Source of the DNA: UBA11606 sp965243715
GTDB taxonomy: Bacteria; Actinomycetota; Acidimicrobiia; Acidimicrobiales; Aldehydirespiratoraceae
Direction: 5' to 3'
DNA: 64,000 nt
Assembly (NCBI GenBank): GCA_965243715.1
Contig: CBDEVU010000017.1
Location: 992,001-1,056,000 of the forward strand
The position numbers and the translations under genes were made by a program. Below the pieces are notes generated by a model. The model saw only the letters and a list, made by a program, of their open reading frames with translations, made no database searches and had not been told where the DNA came from. Each line of letters begins with the position of its first letter. The stretch's first letter is position 1. This document shows, in pieces, positions 17,467 through 25,686 of this stretch.

Positions 17467-17737
17467 TCAAGTAGCTTCTGAAACCCGCGACAACGCTCGC
17501 AAGGTCCGCGAGGGCATGGTGGTATCCAACAAGATGGATAAAACCGCGGTCGTTGAAGCAACCGATCGCGTGCGGCACCGCCGCTACGCCAAGACCGTGC
17601 AGCGCTCCAAGCGTCTTCACGTTCACGACGAATCCAACACGCTCAACATTGGCGATCGAGTTCGGGTCCAAGAGACCCGCCCGCTGTCTAAGAACAAGCG
17701 TTGGCGGTTGGTGGAAGTTTTGGAGCGGGCGAAGTGA
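17459..17737 (+). CDS. rpsQ: 30S ribosomal protein S17
   Basis: Binds 16S helices 7 and 11 early in assembly. 92 residues; conserved MVVSNKMDKTAVV and HDESNTLNIGDRV. The ATG at 17459 lies inside the end of rpmC; an in-frame TTG/CTG further upstream would add only L29-like sequence and is less likely. Confidence 0.94.
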   Translation: MTDQVASETRDNARKVREGMVVSNKMDKTAVVEATDRVRHRRYAKTVQRSKRLHVHDESNTLNIGDRVRVQETRPLSKNKRWRLVEVLERAK

Positions 17738-18102
17738 TTCAGCAGGAAACTCGGATACGGGTGGCCGACAACTCGGGCGCTAGGGAGGTCTTGTGTATCA
17801 AGGTCCTTGGTGGATCGAAGCGTCGCTACGCCTCGATAGGTGACGTTATTGTTGCAACGGTCAAGGACGCCATCCCTGGGGCCCAAGTCAAAAAGGGCGA
17901 TGTCGTCCGCTGCGTAGTCGTCCGAGTCAAAAAGGAAAAGCGTCGTCCGGACGGCTCCTACATCCGCTTCGACGAGAATGCGGCGGTTCTAATCAACGAG
18001 CAGAAGCAACCGCGCGGTACCCGCATCTTTGGCCCCGTTGGTCGTGAATTGCGCGACAAGCAGTTCATGCGCATCGTGTCGCTCGCACCGGAGGTGCTTT
18101 AG
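17734..18102 (+). CDS. rplN: 50S ribosomal protein L14
   Basis: Forms an intersubunit bridge and is the RsfS target. 122 residues, exactly the family length, from a GTG at 17734 that overlaps the rpsQ stop by 4 nt (GTGA). Starts MIQQETRIRVADNSGAR. The open frame upstream of 17734 is not L14. Confidence 0.96.
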   Translation: MIQQETRIRVADNSGAREVLCIKVLGGSKRRYASIGDVIVATVKDAIPGAQVKKGDVVRCVVVRVKKEKRRPDGSYIRFDENAAVLINEQKQPRGTRIFGPVGRELRDKQFMRIVSLAPEVL

Positions 18103-18104
18103 TT

Positions 18105-18416
18105 ATGAAGATTCTCAAAGGCGACCGCGTCGTGGTGTTGTCCGGCAAGGACAAAGGGGCTGAGGGTATCGTTGAACGAGCCATCCCCGAGATGGGCAAG
18201 GTCATTGTGGAAGGTGTCAATCTGGCCAAGAAGCACCTAGCCCCCACTCGTCAGGACCAGCAGGGAGGCATCATCGACAAAGCCATGCCGATGCATGTCT
18301 CTAACGTGGCCGTTGTTAGCCCGACGGATGGCCGCGCTACTCGTGTGGGCTACAAGATCCTCGAGGACGGCACCAAAATCCGCATCTGTCGGCGTTCCGG
18401 GGAGGAGATCAAGTGA
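18105..18416 (+). CDS. rplX: 50S ribosomal protein L24
   Basis: Assembly-initiator protein near the tunnel exit. 103 residues with a KOW-type start (KGDRVVVLSGKDKGAEG at residues 5-21). Two nt after rplN; its stop overlaps the rplE GTG. Confidence 0.96.
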   Translation: MKILKGDRVVVLSGKDKGAEGIVERAIPEMGKVIVEGVNLAKKHLAPTRQDQQGGIIDKAMPMHVSNVAVVSPTDGRATRVGYKILEDGTKIRICRRSGEEIK

Positions 18417-18979
18417 GCACTACAACCCTGCCGCCGCGCATGCGCACCAAATACAATGACGAGATTCGTTCTTCTCTCCAAGAAAAATGGCAACTCCCCA
18501 ACATCATGTTGGTTCCGAAGCTCGAAAAGATTGTCCTGAACATGGGCGTCGGCGACGCGGTTGCTCAGGCCAAGCTACTCGAGGGCGCAGTCTCCGACAT
18601 GGAGATCATTGCGGGCCAAAAGCCTGTTATCACACGGGCCAAAAAGTCCCTGGCCAGTTTTAAGCTCCGCGAGGGGCAAGCTATTGGCTGCAAGGTCACC
18701 CTTCGGGGCGACCGCATGTACGAATTCTTCGATCGCCTAATTTCTCTGGCGATCCCGCGAATCCGAGACTTCCGAGGTTTGTCGCCCAAGTCATTTGACG
18801 GCAACGGCAACTACACCTTCGGTGTGACCGAACAACTCATGTTCCCTGAGATCGACTACGACAATGTCGATACCACTCGGGGGATGGACATTACCATCGT
18901 CACCACGGCGAAGACGAACGATCAGGGCCGTGCCCTGCTCGCCGCGTTCGGCTTCCCGTTCCGACGCGAAGGGCAGTGA
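18413..18979 (+). CDS. rplE: 50S ribosomal protein L5
   Basis: 5S rRNA-binding protein of the central protuberance. 188 residues, GTG start in a 4-nt overlap with rplX. The conserved LNMGVGDA and FRGLSPKSFDGNGNYTFG stretches are present. Followed after 3 nt by the zinc-type rpsN. Confidence 0.96.
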   Translation: MSTTTLPPRMRTKYNDEIRSSLQEKWQLPNIMLVPKLEKIVLNMGVGDAVAQAKLLEGAVSDMEIIAGQKPVITRAKKSLASFKLREGQAIGCKVTLRGDRMYEFFDRLISLAIPRIRDFRGLSPKSFDGNGNYTFGVTEQLMFPEIDYDNVDTTRGMDITIVTTAKTNDQGRALLAAFGFPFRREGQ

Positions 18980-18982
18980 CCC

Positions 18983-19168
18983 ATGGCGAAGAAAGCACTC
19001 CGCGAAAAGCAGCAGCGAACCCCGAAGTTCAAGGTGCGCTCATACACTCGGTGCCGTCGATGTGGTCGGCCGCACTCGGTGTACCGCAAGTTCGGCTTGT
19101 GCCGAATTTGTTTGCGCAAGATGGCTCACGCGGGCGAACTGCCTGGCGTGAAAAAGGCGAGCTGGTGA
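18983..19168 (+). CDS. rpsZ: 30S ribosomal protein S14, zinc-binding type
   Basis: 61-residue short S14 with CxxC at CRRC and CRIC (CxxC-x12-CxxC). The zinc-containing paralogue is kept, which contrasts with the zinc-site loss in the RpoC of this genome. ATG is 3 nt after the rplE stop; rpsH follows after 13 nt. Confidence 0.96.
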   Translation: MAKKALREKQQRTPKFKVRSYTRCRRCGRPHSVYRKFGLCRICLRKMAHAGELPGVKKASW

Positions 19169-19181
19169 GGGGAGCAAGACG

Positions 19182-19586
19182 ATGACGATGACTGATCCGA
19201 TTTCCGACATGCTGACTCGTATCCGCAACGCCAATGTTGCGATGCACGACGAGGTTTCAATGCCTTCATCTAAGCAGAAGATGGCCTTGGCTACCGTTCT
19301 TAAGTCCGAGGGTTACATTGCCTCGTTCGTCGAAGCCGACAACGGAACCAAGCCGGGCAAGACCCTGACCATCGAGATGAAATACAGCCCCGATCGGGCC
19401 CGAGTAATCTCCGGTCTGAAGCGGGTTTCCAAGCCCGGGTTACGTATCTACCGCCAACGCAACGAGATCCCCCGAGTTCAGGGCGGTCTCGGGGTGGCGG
19501 TCGTGTCGACCAACAAGGGCCTGATGTCTGACCGTGAGGCAAGGAAGAGCCGCATGGGCGGCGAAGTCCTTTGCTTCGTTTGGTAG
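19182..19586 (+). CDS. rpsH: 30S ribosomal protein S8
   Basis: Central-domain 16S binding protein. 134 residues beginning MTMTDPISDMLTRIRNA, ending GGEVLCFVW. Start could equally be the second ATG two codons on. In E. coli S8 represses the spc operon at the L5 gene; no such structure was sought here. Confidence 0.96.
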   Translation: MTMTDPISDMLTRIRNANVAMHDEVSMPSSKQKMALATVLKSEGYIASFVEADNGTKPGKTLTIEMKYSPDRARVISGLKRVSKPGLRIYRQRNEIPRVQGGLGVAVVSTNKGLMSDREARKSRMGGEVLCFVW

Positions 19587-19596
19587 GAGGATACTC

Positions 19597-20136
19597 ATGA
19601 GCCGCGTAGGCAAAACACCCATCACCGTCCCGAGTGGGGTCGACGTATCCATCAACGGATCATCGGTCACCGTCACAGGAGTCAAAGGCACGCTCGAGCG
19701 TTCCCTGCCCGGTGGCATCACCGTTCGTGACGACGAAGGAACTCTCGTAGTTTCCCGTCCTGACGACTCGGGCAATTCGAAGGCCTTTCACGGCCTGTCC
19801 CGCTCACTTGTGCAAAACATGATCGTAGGGGTCAGCGAGGGATTCACCAAGGAACTCCAGATCCAAGGGGTTGGCTACCGCGCCACGGCCAAGGGCACCA
19901 ACTCCCTAGAGTTGGCGTTGGGCTACAGCCATCCGGTTATCATCACCGCGCCGGAAGGTATCGAATTCGATGTGCCCATACAGACCCAGATCTTTGTCAA
20001 GGGGATCGACAAGCAGTTAGTAGGTCAGGTGGCCGCCGATATCCGCCAGTGGCGCAAGCCCGAACCGTACAAGGGCAAAGGCATTCGTTACAAGGACGAA
20101 CGTGTCATCCGCAAGGCCGGAAAGGCGGCTAAGTAG
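19597..20136 (+). CDS. rplF: 50S ribosomal protein L6
   Basis: Located near the factor-binding stalk. 179 residues, MSRVGKTPITVPSGV at ATG 19597 with GTAGGAGG upstream. The frame opens earlier (19534) inside rpsH, without family support. Conserved C-terminal RKPEPYKGKGIRY is present. Confidence 0.96.
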   Translation: MSRVGKTPITVPSGVDVSINGSSVTVTGVKGTLERSLPGGITVRDDEGTLVVSRPDDSGNSKAFHGLSRSLVQNMIVGVSEGFTKELQIQGVGYRATAKGTNSLELALGYSHPVIITAPEGIEFDVPIQTQIFVKGIDKQLVGQVAADIRQWRKPEPYKGKGIRYKDERVIRKAGKAAK

Positions 20137-20138
20137 TT

Positions 20139-20504
20139 ATGGCTGTTTCCGCCAAGAAGCGTCGCAGCGACCGCATCCGTCGCCATCGTCGGGTTCGTAA
20201 GAATCTACGGGGCACCGCGGTTCGACCACGTGTCGCCGTGTACCGTTCTAACAAGCATATCTCGGCCCAAGTCATCGACGACATCGCGGGCGTAACTCTG
20301 GTTTCGGTGTCCACCACCGAACCGGTGCTTCGGGGTGCCGTCAACAGCAACATCGACGCGGCGGCTAAGGCAGGCGCTCTTTTGGCTGATCGGGCTAAGG
20401 CGGCTGGGGTCACAGCAGTGGTTTTTGACCGAGGTGGCTTCCGCTACCACGGTAGGGTTGCGGCGCTCGCCGACGCAGCTCGCAACGGAGGACTGGACTT
20501 CTAA
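20139..20504 (+). CDS. rplR: 50S ribosomal protein L18
   Basis: 5S rRNA-binding protein. 121 residues with the basic N-terminus and the terminal FDRGGFRYHGRVAALADAAR region. Its stop overlaps the rpsE ATG by 1 nt. Confidence 0.96.
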   Translation: MAVSAKKRRSDRIRRHRRVRKNLRGTAVRPRVAVYRSNKHISAQVIDDIAGVTLVSVSTTEPVLRGAVNSNIDAAAKAGALLADRAKAAGVTAVVFDRGGFRYHGRVAALADAARNGGLDF

Positions 20505-21106
20505 TGGCTTATGAACGCAAAAACGAACGCGAACCCAATCCGCGTGATGGGGGCGAAGGTCTCCGTGAGTCGCGGGTCATCAACATCAACCGTGTGGCCA
20601 AGGTCGTCAAGGGCGGCCGTCGCTTTTCCTTTACGGCGCTGGTTGTAATAGGTGACGGTGCGGGCAAGGTTGGCCTCGGCTACGGCAAGGCCAAGGAAGT
20701 ACCGCTGGCTATCCAGAAGGGCACCGAAGAAGCACGTCGTAACCTCTTTCAGGTTCCGATGGCGGGCTCTACTATCGTCCACGAAACGATTGGCGAGCTC
20801 GGGGCGGGTCGCGTCATGCTCAAACCAGCCGCGCCCGGTACTGGCGTTATCGCCGGTGGGGCTGCTAGGGCAATTTTCGAAGAAGCGGGCGTTCACGACG
20901 TCCTTTGTAAGTCACTAGGCTCTCCTAACCACATCAATGTCGCCCGCGCCACCATCGAGGGCCTCAAAGGTCAGCGGCGTCCCGATGAAGTTGCTCGTCT
21001 TCGTGGTCTCGACCCGGCCGAGTTTCTGCCAGGCGCCCTGTGGGCGGCTTACCAGAAGAGTGAGCGGGGCGAGAACGCTCCCCCCGCCTCGGCCAAGGAG
21101 GCTTGA
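20504..21106 (+). CDS. rpsE: 30S ribosomal protein S5
   Basis: Fidelity protein at the mRNA entry. 200 residues; double-stranded RNA-binding N-domain (VVKGGRRFSFTALVV) and GYGKAKEVP loop. The C-terminus runs about 30 residues beyond the core. The stop overlaps the rpmD ATG. Confidence 0.96.
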   Translation: MAYERKNEREPNPRDGGEGLRESRVININRVAKVVKGGRRFSFTALVVIGDGAGKVGLGYGKAKEVPLAIQKGTEEARRNLFQVPMAGSTIVHETIGELGAGRVMLKPAAPGTGVIAGGAARAIFEEAGVHDVLCKSLGSPNHINVARATIEGLKGQRRPDEVARLRGLDPAEFLPGALWAAYQKSERGENAPPASAKEA

Positions 21107-21300
21107 TGGAACTCAAAGTCACCCAAATAAAAAGCAATATCGGCTGCAAGCCCAAGCAGCGAGGCACCCTGCGTGCTCTTGGTCTGCGCGGCATCGGCCG
21201 TACTAACACGCTTCCCGATCGTCGCGAGATCCGCGGTATGATTGCCCGCGTTCCCCACTTGGTGACGGTTGAGGAAACCTCTGAGGAGGTTGCCCAATGA
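21106..21300 (+). CDS. rpmD: 50S ribosomal protein L30
   Basis: 64 residues from the ATG at 21106 (TTG at 21103 is also in frame). Typical KVTQIKSNIGCKPKQR and LRGIGR motifs. Overlaps rpsE by 1 nt and rplO by 4 nt. Confidence 0.94.
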   Translation: MELKVTQIKSNIGCKPKQRGTLRALGLRGIGRTNTLPDRREIRGMIARVPHLVTVEETSEEVAQ

Positions 21301-21788
21301 TCAAACTTCACGATCTTGAGCCCGCGGAGGGCTCCAACCCGCGGGGCAAGCGCAAAGCACGCGGGGTGGGTGGCAAAGGCGGCAAGACAGCTGGCCGGGG
21401 CACTAAAGGCCAACGCGCTCGCAACACCGTTCCGGTCGGTTTCGAAGGTGGCCAGATGCCGCTCCTGCGGCGGGTCCCCAAGTTGAGGGGCTTCACCAAC
21501 CCGTTCCGGGTTGAATATCAGGGCATCAATATTGACACCATCGCCGAATCTGGCCTCATCGAGGTTTCTCCGGAAACCTTGCTCGAGCGTGGTCTGGTCC
21601 GCAAGGGCGCTCTCGTCAAGGTCCTTGGCCGGGGCGAACTCTCCGCTGCCTTAACGGTTAAGGCCCACGGCTTTTCTAAGTCAGCCGAACAAGCTATCAC
21701 TGCGGCAGGCGGTACGGTTGAGAAACTCGACCTACCGTGGGGCGTTCGCCCGGCCCACGGCAGCTTCAACCAACACACCAACCGATGA
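21297..21788 (+). CDS. rplO: 50S ribosomal protein L15
   Basis: Late-binding, glycine-rich 50S protein. 163 residues; GKRKARGVGGKGGKTAGRG N-terminal region and GFEGGQMPLLRRVPK. Last gene of the unbroken ribosomal run before secY, which follows after 65 nt. Confidence 0.96.
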   Translation: MIKLHDLEPAEGSNPRGKRKARGVGGKGGKTAGRGTKGQRARNTVPVGFEGGQMPLLRRVPKLRGFTNPFRVEYQGINIDTIAESGLIEVSPETLLERGLVRKGALVKVLGRGELSAALTVKAHGFSKSAEQAITAAGGTVEKLDLPWGVRPAHGSFNQHTNR

Positions 21789-21853
21789 TCTGGTTCGAAC
21801 CCCGGCGAGGGCTCGTACCGATCGCCTAATCGGGTCCACGAGGAGGAAGACAC

Positions 21854-23176
21854 GTGCTGCAACGAGTTCTGAACATGTTTCGAGTCGCCGATTTGCGGGG
21901 CAAGATTCTGTTCACCCTGTTCATCATCGCGCTGTATCGTCTTGGCGCGTTTGTGCCCGCCCCGAGTGTCGACATCGGCGCGGTCCAACTGCTCCGCGAT
22001 CAGGCCAACCAAGGCGGAATCCTCGGCTTTATGCAGCTGTTTTCGGGCGGAGCGCTGACCCAGTTCGCGATTTTTGCCCTCGGCATCATGCCTTATATCA
22101 CTTCGTCGATCATCATGCAGATCCTCGGCGTCGTCATCCCCAAGATCGAACAATGGCAACAGCAAGGCGCGATCGGTCAGCGCAAGATCACCCAGTGGAC
22201 GCGTTACGTCACCATCACCATCGCGCTTGTGCAGTCGACCTCGTTTGCTTTCCTGTTCCACCAGGGCGGCCTAGTCGGCAACGTCGACTTGCTGCCCAAG
22301 TTCAACGCGTGGACCGTGTTCGTTGTTGTCCTTACCCTCACGAGCGGTGTTGCGCTCCTGATGTGGATGGGCGAACTCATCACCCAACGCGGTGTAGGCA
22401 ACGGCATGTCGTTGTTGATCTTTGCTTCGGTCATTTCGAGCTTCCCCGCCCAGGGTGCATTGGTGCAGGCTGAGAACGGCACCATCCCCCTCATCGGCCT
22501 CATCGCCGTGGCGGTCATGTTGTTAGTCGGCATAGTGTTTGTCGAACAGGGCCAGCGCCGGATTCCCGTCCAGTTCGCCAAACGGGTTGTTGGTCGCCGG
22601 ATGTACGGCGGCCAGAGCACTTACATCCCGCTGAAGGTCAACCAGTCAGGTGTTATCCCGATCATCTTCGCCAGTTCGGTTCTGTACCTGCCGAACCTCA
22701 TCGCCGTGGCCTTACCCGGTGAGGGTTTAGGCGGCAGGATCCAGCGGTGGGTCGACGATCACCTCGCCGATCCGACCGACCCCGTGTACCTGATTGTTTT
22801 CGGCCTGTTGATCGTGGGTTTTGCCTACTTCTACACCGCGATCACCTTCGATCCAGCCAAGCAGGCCGACACAATTCGCAAGCAGGGTGGCTTTATTCCC
22901 GGTATCCGGCCCGGTCCGCAGACCGAGCGCTACCTCGCCCGCATCCTTTCTCGTATCACCTTCCCCGGTGCCCTCTTCATTGCCGGGGTCGCCTTGATCC
23001 CATCGATTCTGATCGGCCTCACGCTCGGTACTGAACATACCGGTGGCGGTGGCGGTGCCGGAGGGTTCGCCTTCGGCGGTATTTCTTTGCTCATTGCCTC
23101 GGGCGTGGCGCTTGAGACCATGAAGCAAATCGACAGCCAACTCATGATGCGTAACTACGAGGGCTTTCTCAACTAA
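21854..23176 (+). CDS. secY: Protein translocase subunit SecY
   Basis: Channel of the general secretion pathway, inner membrane. 440 residues with ten hydrophobic segments; conserved start of TM2 (ALGIMPYITSSIIMQ) and the cytoplasmic FVEQGQRRIPVQ loop. GTG start with GAGGAGGAAG upstream. Its position between rplO and adk is standard. It would export both SLH proteins found here. Confidence 0.97.
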   Translation: MLQRVLNMFRVADLRGKILFTLFIIALYRLGAFVPAPSVDIGAVQLLRDQANQGGILGFMQLFSGGALTQFAIFALGIMPYITSSIIMQILGVVIPKIEQWQQQGAIGQRKITQWTRYVTITIALVQSTSFAFLFHQGGLVGNVDLLPKFNAWTVFVVVLTLTSGVALLMWMGELITQRGVGNGMSLLIFASVISSFPAQGALVQAENGTIPLIGLIAVAVMLLVGIVFVEQGQRRIPVQFAKRVVGRRMYGGQSTYIPLKVNQSGVIPIIFASSVLYLPNLIAVALPGEGLGGRIQRWVDDHLADPTDPVYLIVFGLLIVGFAYFYTAITFDPAKQADTIRKQGGFIPGIRPGPQTERYLARILSRITFPGALFIAGVALIPSILIGLTLGTEHTGGGGGAGGFAFGGISLLIASGVALETMKQIDSQLMMRNYEGFLN

Positions 23177-23749
23177 ATGGGTGTCCTTCGTATGGTCATC
23201 CTGGGTCGTCAGGGCTCAGGCAAAGGAACGCAGTCGGGACTGATCGCGCAACGATTCGGTTGTTTCCACGTTTCTACCGGCGATGTCTTGCGGACGGCGG
23301 TCGCAGCGGGAACAGAGTTGGGCCGCCGAGCCGCTGACATTCTCGAAGCAGGCCATCTGGTAGGCGACGAGATAATGAACGGCATCGTTGGAGAGCGACT
23401 CGCTCAAACCGATGTCGTCGACAACGGGGTGTTGCTCGACGGATTCCCCCGTACCGCGGATCAAGCCAGTGCGCTGGAACAGATTCTTACCGATCTCAAC
23501 CAGTCGCTCACTATCGTGGTCAATTTAGATGTTCCGGTGGAAGACGTCACCCAGCGGATGATGGCTCGTGGTCGTTCCGACGACACAGAGGAAGCCATAG
23601 CTCGCCGACTGTCCTTGTACGAGGAGCAAACGGCTCCCCTGCTGGGTTGGTTCGCTGCCCGGGGCCTTCTGGTCACGGTCGACGGGTTAGCCGACGAAGG
23701 TGAGGTGTTCGCTCGTTTGGTAGAGGTGATCAACTCGCGTCTCCAGTGA
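23177..23749 (+). CDS. adk: Adenylate kinase
   Basis: Interconverts ATP+AMP and 2 ADP. 190 residues, the short form without a zinc-type LID insert. P-loop GRQGSGKGT at residues 10-18; GFPRT AMP-binding motif near residue 86; ARGRSDD LID arginines. ATG directly after secY. The methionine aminopeptidase gene that often follows adk is absent here. Confidence 0.95.
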   Translation: MGVLRMVILGRQGSGKGTQSGLIAQRFGCFHVSTGDVLRTAVAAGTELGRRAADILEAGHLVGDEIMNGIVGERLAQTDVVDNGVLLDGFPRTADQASALEQILTDLNQSLTIVVNLDVPVEDVTQRMMARGRSDDTEEAIARRLSLYEEQTAPLLGWFAARGLLVTVDGLADEGEVFARLVEVINSRLQ

Positions 23750-23762
23750 TGGGGCGCGAAGG

Positions 23763-23791
23763 TTGGACCGCGCCGGTTTGTCCGGTAGGGT
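23763..23791 (+). promoter_or_regulatory. Putative promoter of infA and the alpha operon
   Basis: TTGGAC at 23763-23768, 17 nt, TAGGGT at 23786-23791, in the gap between adk and infA. A start near 23798 would give about 60 nt of leader to the infA CTG. Confidence 0.45.
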
Positions 23792-23860
23792 AGTTGGTTG
23801 GCCCAATACTAGGCCGACACGCCAGTCTGTTCGAGTGTCGTGTTTTCAGGAGGAATCACT

Positions 23861-24085
23861 CTGCCAAAACCGAAAGAAGATGCCATCGTCCTCGAGGGCA
23901 AGGTTACCGAATCGCTCCCGAACGCCATGTTTCGGGTCGAGTTAGAAAACGGACACGAGGTTCTCGCGCACATCAGCGGCAAAATGCGTATGCACTACAT
24001 TCGCATTCTTCCCGGCGATCGTGTCCAAGTGGAGTTGACCCCTTACGACCTGCAACGAGGTCGTATCACCTATCGCTACAAGTAA
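23861..24085 (+). CDS. infA: Translation initiation factor IF-1, probable CTG start
   Basis: Binds the 30S A site during initiation. 74 residues from CTG 23861; the OB-fold motifs NAMFRVELENGHEVLAHISG and MRMHYIRILPGDRV are intact. No ATG, GTG or TTG sits where the family starts. The only conventional in-frame start, GTG 23840, would place the strong Shine-Dalgarno AGGAGGA (23848-23854) inside the gene and add seven non-conserved residues. The SD is spaced 6 nt from the CTG, which begins LPKPKED, the expected N-terminus. The choice of CTG is an inference from this spacing and family length. Confidence 0.93.
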   Translation: MPKPKEDAIVLEGKVTESLPNAMFRVELENGHEVLAHISGKMRMHYIRILPGDRVQVELTPYDLQRGRITYRYK

Positions 24086-24116
24086 CTCTTGGCACTCCGG
24101 CCGAGAGGACACCATC

Positions 24117-24132
24117 GGCCGAAAGATCGGCC
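24117..24132 (+). promoter_or_regulatory. Short hairpin in the infA-rpmJ gap
   Basis: GGCCGA, loop AAGA, TCGGCC: a perfect 6-bp stem between infA and rpmJ, without a U-run. Might be a processing or stability element; weak evidence. Confidence 0.35.
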
Positions 24133-24166
24133 ATAAGATTCGGGCGCTACGGCGGTCGGGAGCAAA

Positions 24167-24280
24167 ATGAAGGTTCGACCAAGCGTTAAGAAGATCTGTG
24201 ACAAGTGCAAGGTGATTCGTCGCCACCGCCGCGTCATGGTTATTTGCGAAAACCCGCGGCACAAACAGAGGCAGGGCTGA
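24167..24280 (+). CDS. rpmJ: 50S ribosomal protein L36, zinc-binding type
   Basis: 37 residues, MKVRPSVKKICDKCKVIRR at the start and HKQRQG at the end. The CxxC...C...H zinc ligands (CDKC, VIC, RH) are all present. Sits between infA and rpsM, as in most bacteria; rpsM begins 1 nt after its stop. Confidence 0.95.
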   Translation: MKVRPSVKKICDKCKVIRRHRRVMVICENPRHKQRQG

Positions 24281-24281
24281 A

Positions 24282-24659
24282 ATGGCACGCATTAGTGGGG
24301 TAGACATTCCCCGTGAAAAGCAGGTGGGCACCAGCCTCACCTACATCTATGGCATCGGGCGCACGGTGGCGCTTCGCATTTGTGAAGCCACCGGTATTAA
24401 CCCGACAACTCGGGTTCGCAACCTAACCGACGACGAAGTAGCACGGGTTCGCGGTTACATAGATTCAGATCTAAAGGTAGAAGGCGATCTCCGTCGCGTG
24501 GTGTCCCAGGACATCAAGCGCAAGATGGAGATTGGCTGCTACCAAGGCTTACGTCACCGTCGGGGACTACCGGTCCGCGGCCAGCGCACCCATACTAATG
24601 CCCGGACGCGTAAGGGTCCCAAGAAGACCATCGCGGGCAAGAAGAAGGTAACTAAGTAA
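24282..24659 (+). CDS. rpsM: 30S ribosomal protein S13
   Basis: 30S head protein contacting P-site tRNA and the L5 bridge. 125 residues; ARISGVDIPREKQV start and the basic tail RTRKGPKKTIAGKKKVTK. Stop overlaps the rpsK ATG by 1 nt. Confidence 0.96.
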   Translation: MARISGVDIPREKQVGTSLTYIYGIGRTVALRICEATGINPTTRVRNLTDDEVARVRGYIDSDLKVEGDLRRVVSQDIKRKMEIGCYQGLRHRRGLPVRGQRTHTNARTRKGPKKTIAGKKKVTK

Positions 24660-25057
24660 TGGCTAAGCCAGCAGCAGGCGGCCGTCGGCCCCGCAAGCGC
24701 GAGCGAAAGAACGTCACCCACGGGGTGGCTCACATCAAAAGCTCGTTCAACAACACCATCATCTCCATCAGCGATCAGCGCGGCGACGTGATCGCGTGGG
24801 CTTCGGCGGGCAACGTCGGCTTCAAAGGATCGCGTAAGTCCACGCCGTTCGCGGCCCAGATGGCGGCCGAGCAGGTCGCTCGGCGAGCGATGGAGCATGG
24901 TGTTCGCAAGGTCGACGTGCAGGTCAAGGGTCCCGGTTCGGGTCGCGAGACCGCGATCCGCTCGATTCAGCAAGCGGGTATCGAAGTTACTGGGATCAAG
25001 GACTGTACCCCGGTTCCTCACAACGGGTGTCGCCTTAACAAGCGTCGGAGGGCCTGA
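24659..25057 (+). CDS. rpsK: 30S ribosomal protein S11
   Basis: Platform protein near the mRNA exit. 132 residues; conserved HIKSSFNNTIISISD, KGPGSGRETAIR and terminal PHNGCRLNKRRR. Two nt before rpsD. Confidence 0.97.
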   Translation: MAKPAAGGRRPRKRERKNVTHGVAHIKSSFNNTIISISDQRGDVIAWASAGNVGFKGSRKSTPFAAQMAAEQVARRAMEHGVRKVDVQVKGPGSGRETAIRSIQQAGIEVTGIKDCTPVPHNGCRLNKRRRA

Positions 25058-25059
25058 TA

Positions 25060-25674
25060 ATGTCACGTTACACCGGACCAAGGGCGCGTGTTTCGCGTCG
25101 CCTCGGTACCAACATTTGGGGAACGAAGGGTGAGACCATTGCCCTCGACAAGCGTCCCTACCCGCCCGGCGAGCACGGCCGTTCTCGCCGTCGAGGCTCC
25201 GTTTCGGAATACCTGCTGCAACTCCAAGAAAAGCAAAAGGCCCGCTTCTCCTACGGCCTTACCGAGCGGCAGTTCCGCAACCTCTTTGCCGAAGCCAGTC
25301 GTCGTCAGGGGGTCACCGGAGAGAACATGCTCCAGTACTTGGAGTGTCGTCTCGATAACGTTATCTACCGCCTTGGCTGGGCCGCGACTCGTCCCCAGGC
25401 CCGCCAGTTTGTCGGTCACGGTCACGTGAACGTCAATGGCCGCCGCGTCGACATCGCGTCCTACCGTGTCCGCAAGGGCGACGTCATCGAGTTGCGTCTT
25501 GGCGCCCAAGACTTCACTGTCGTGCAGTGGAACACCGATGTTCTCGATCGCACACCCCCCGCGTGGTTGGACCGCAACGATTCGTTCCAAGCCACCGTTC
25601 GCGAACTGCCCACACGTGAGCAGATCGACATTCCTGTCCGTGAGCAGCTCATCGTTGAGCTGTATTCGAAGTAA
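25060..25674 (+). CDS. rpsD: 30S ribosomal protein S4
   Basis: Assembly initiator and mRNA-entry protein. 204 residues, the zinc-free type (no N-terminal CxxC). S4-type RNA-binding domain at residues 95-155 (LECRLDNVIYRLGWA). Start codon ATG after TGATA. Confidence 0.97.
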   Translation: MSRYTGPRARVSRRLGTNIWGTKGETIALDKRPYPPGEHGRSRRRGSVSEYLLQLQEKQKARFSYGLTERQFRNLFAEASRRQGVTGENMLQYLECRLDNVIYRLGWAATRPQARQFVGHGHVNVNGRRVDIASYRVRKGDVIELRLGAQDFTVVQWNTDVLDRTPPAWLDRNDSFQATVRELPTREQIDIPVREQLIVELYSK

Positions 25675-25686
25675 TCAAGGTACACG

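Noticed and set aside
21789..21853. GGTTCGAACCCC resembling a tRNA T-arm between rplO and secY
   Set aside because: The remaining tRNA arms and acceptor pairing are absent, and only 65 nt are available.
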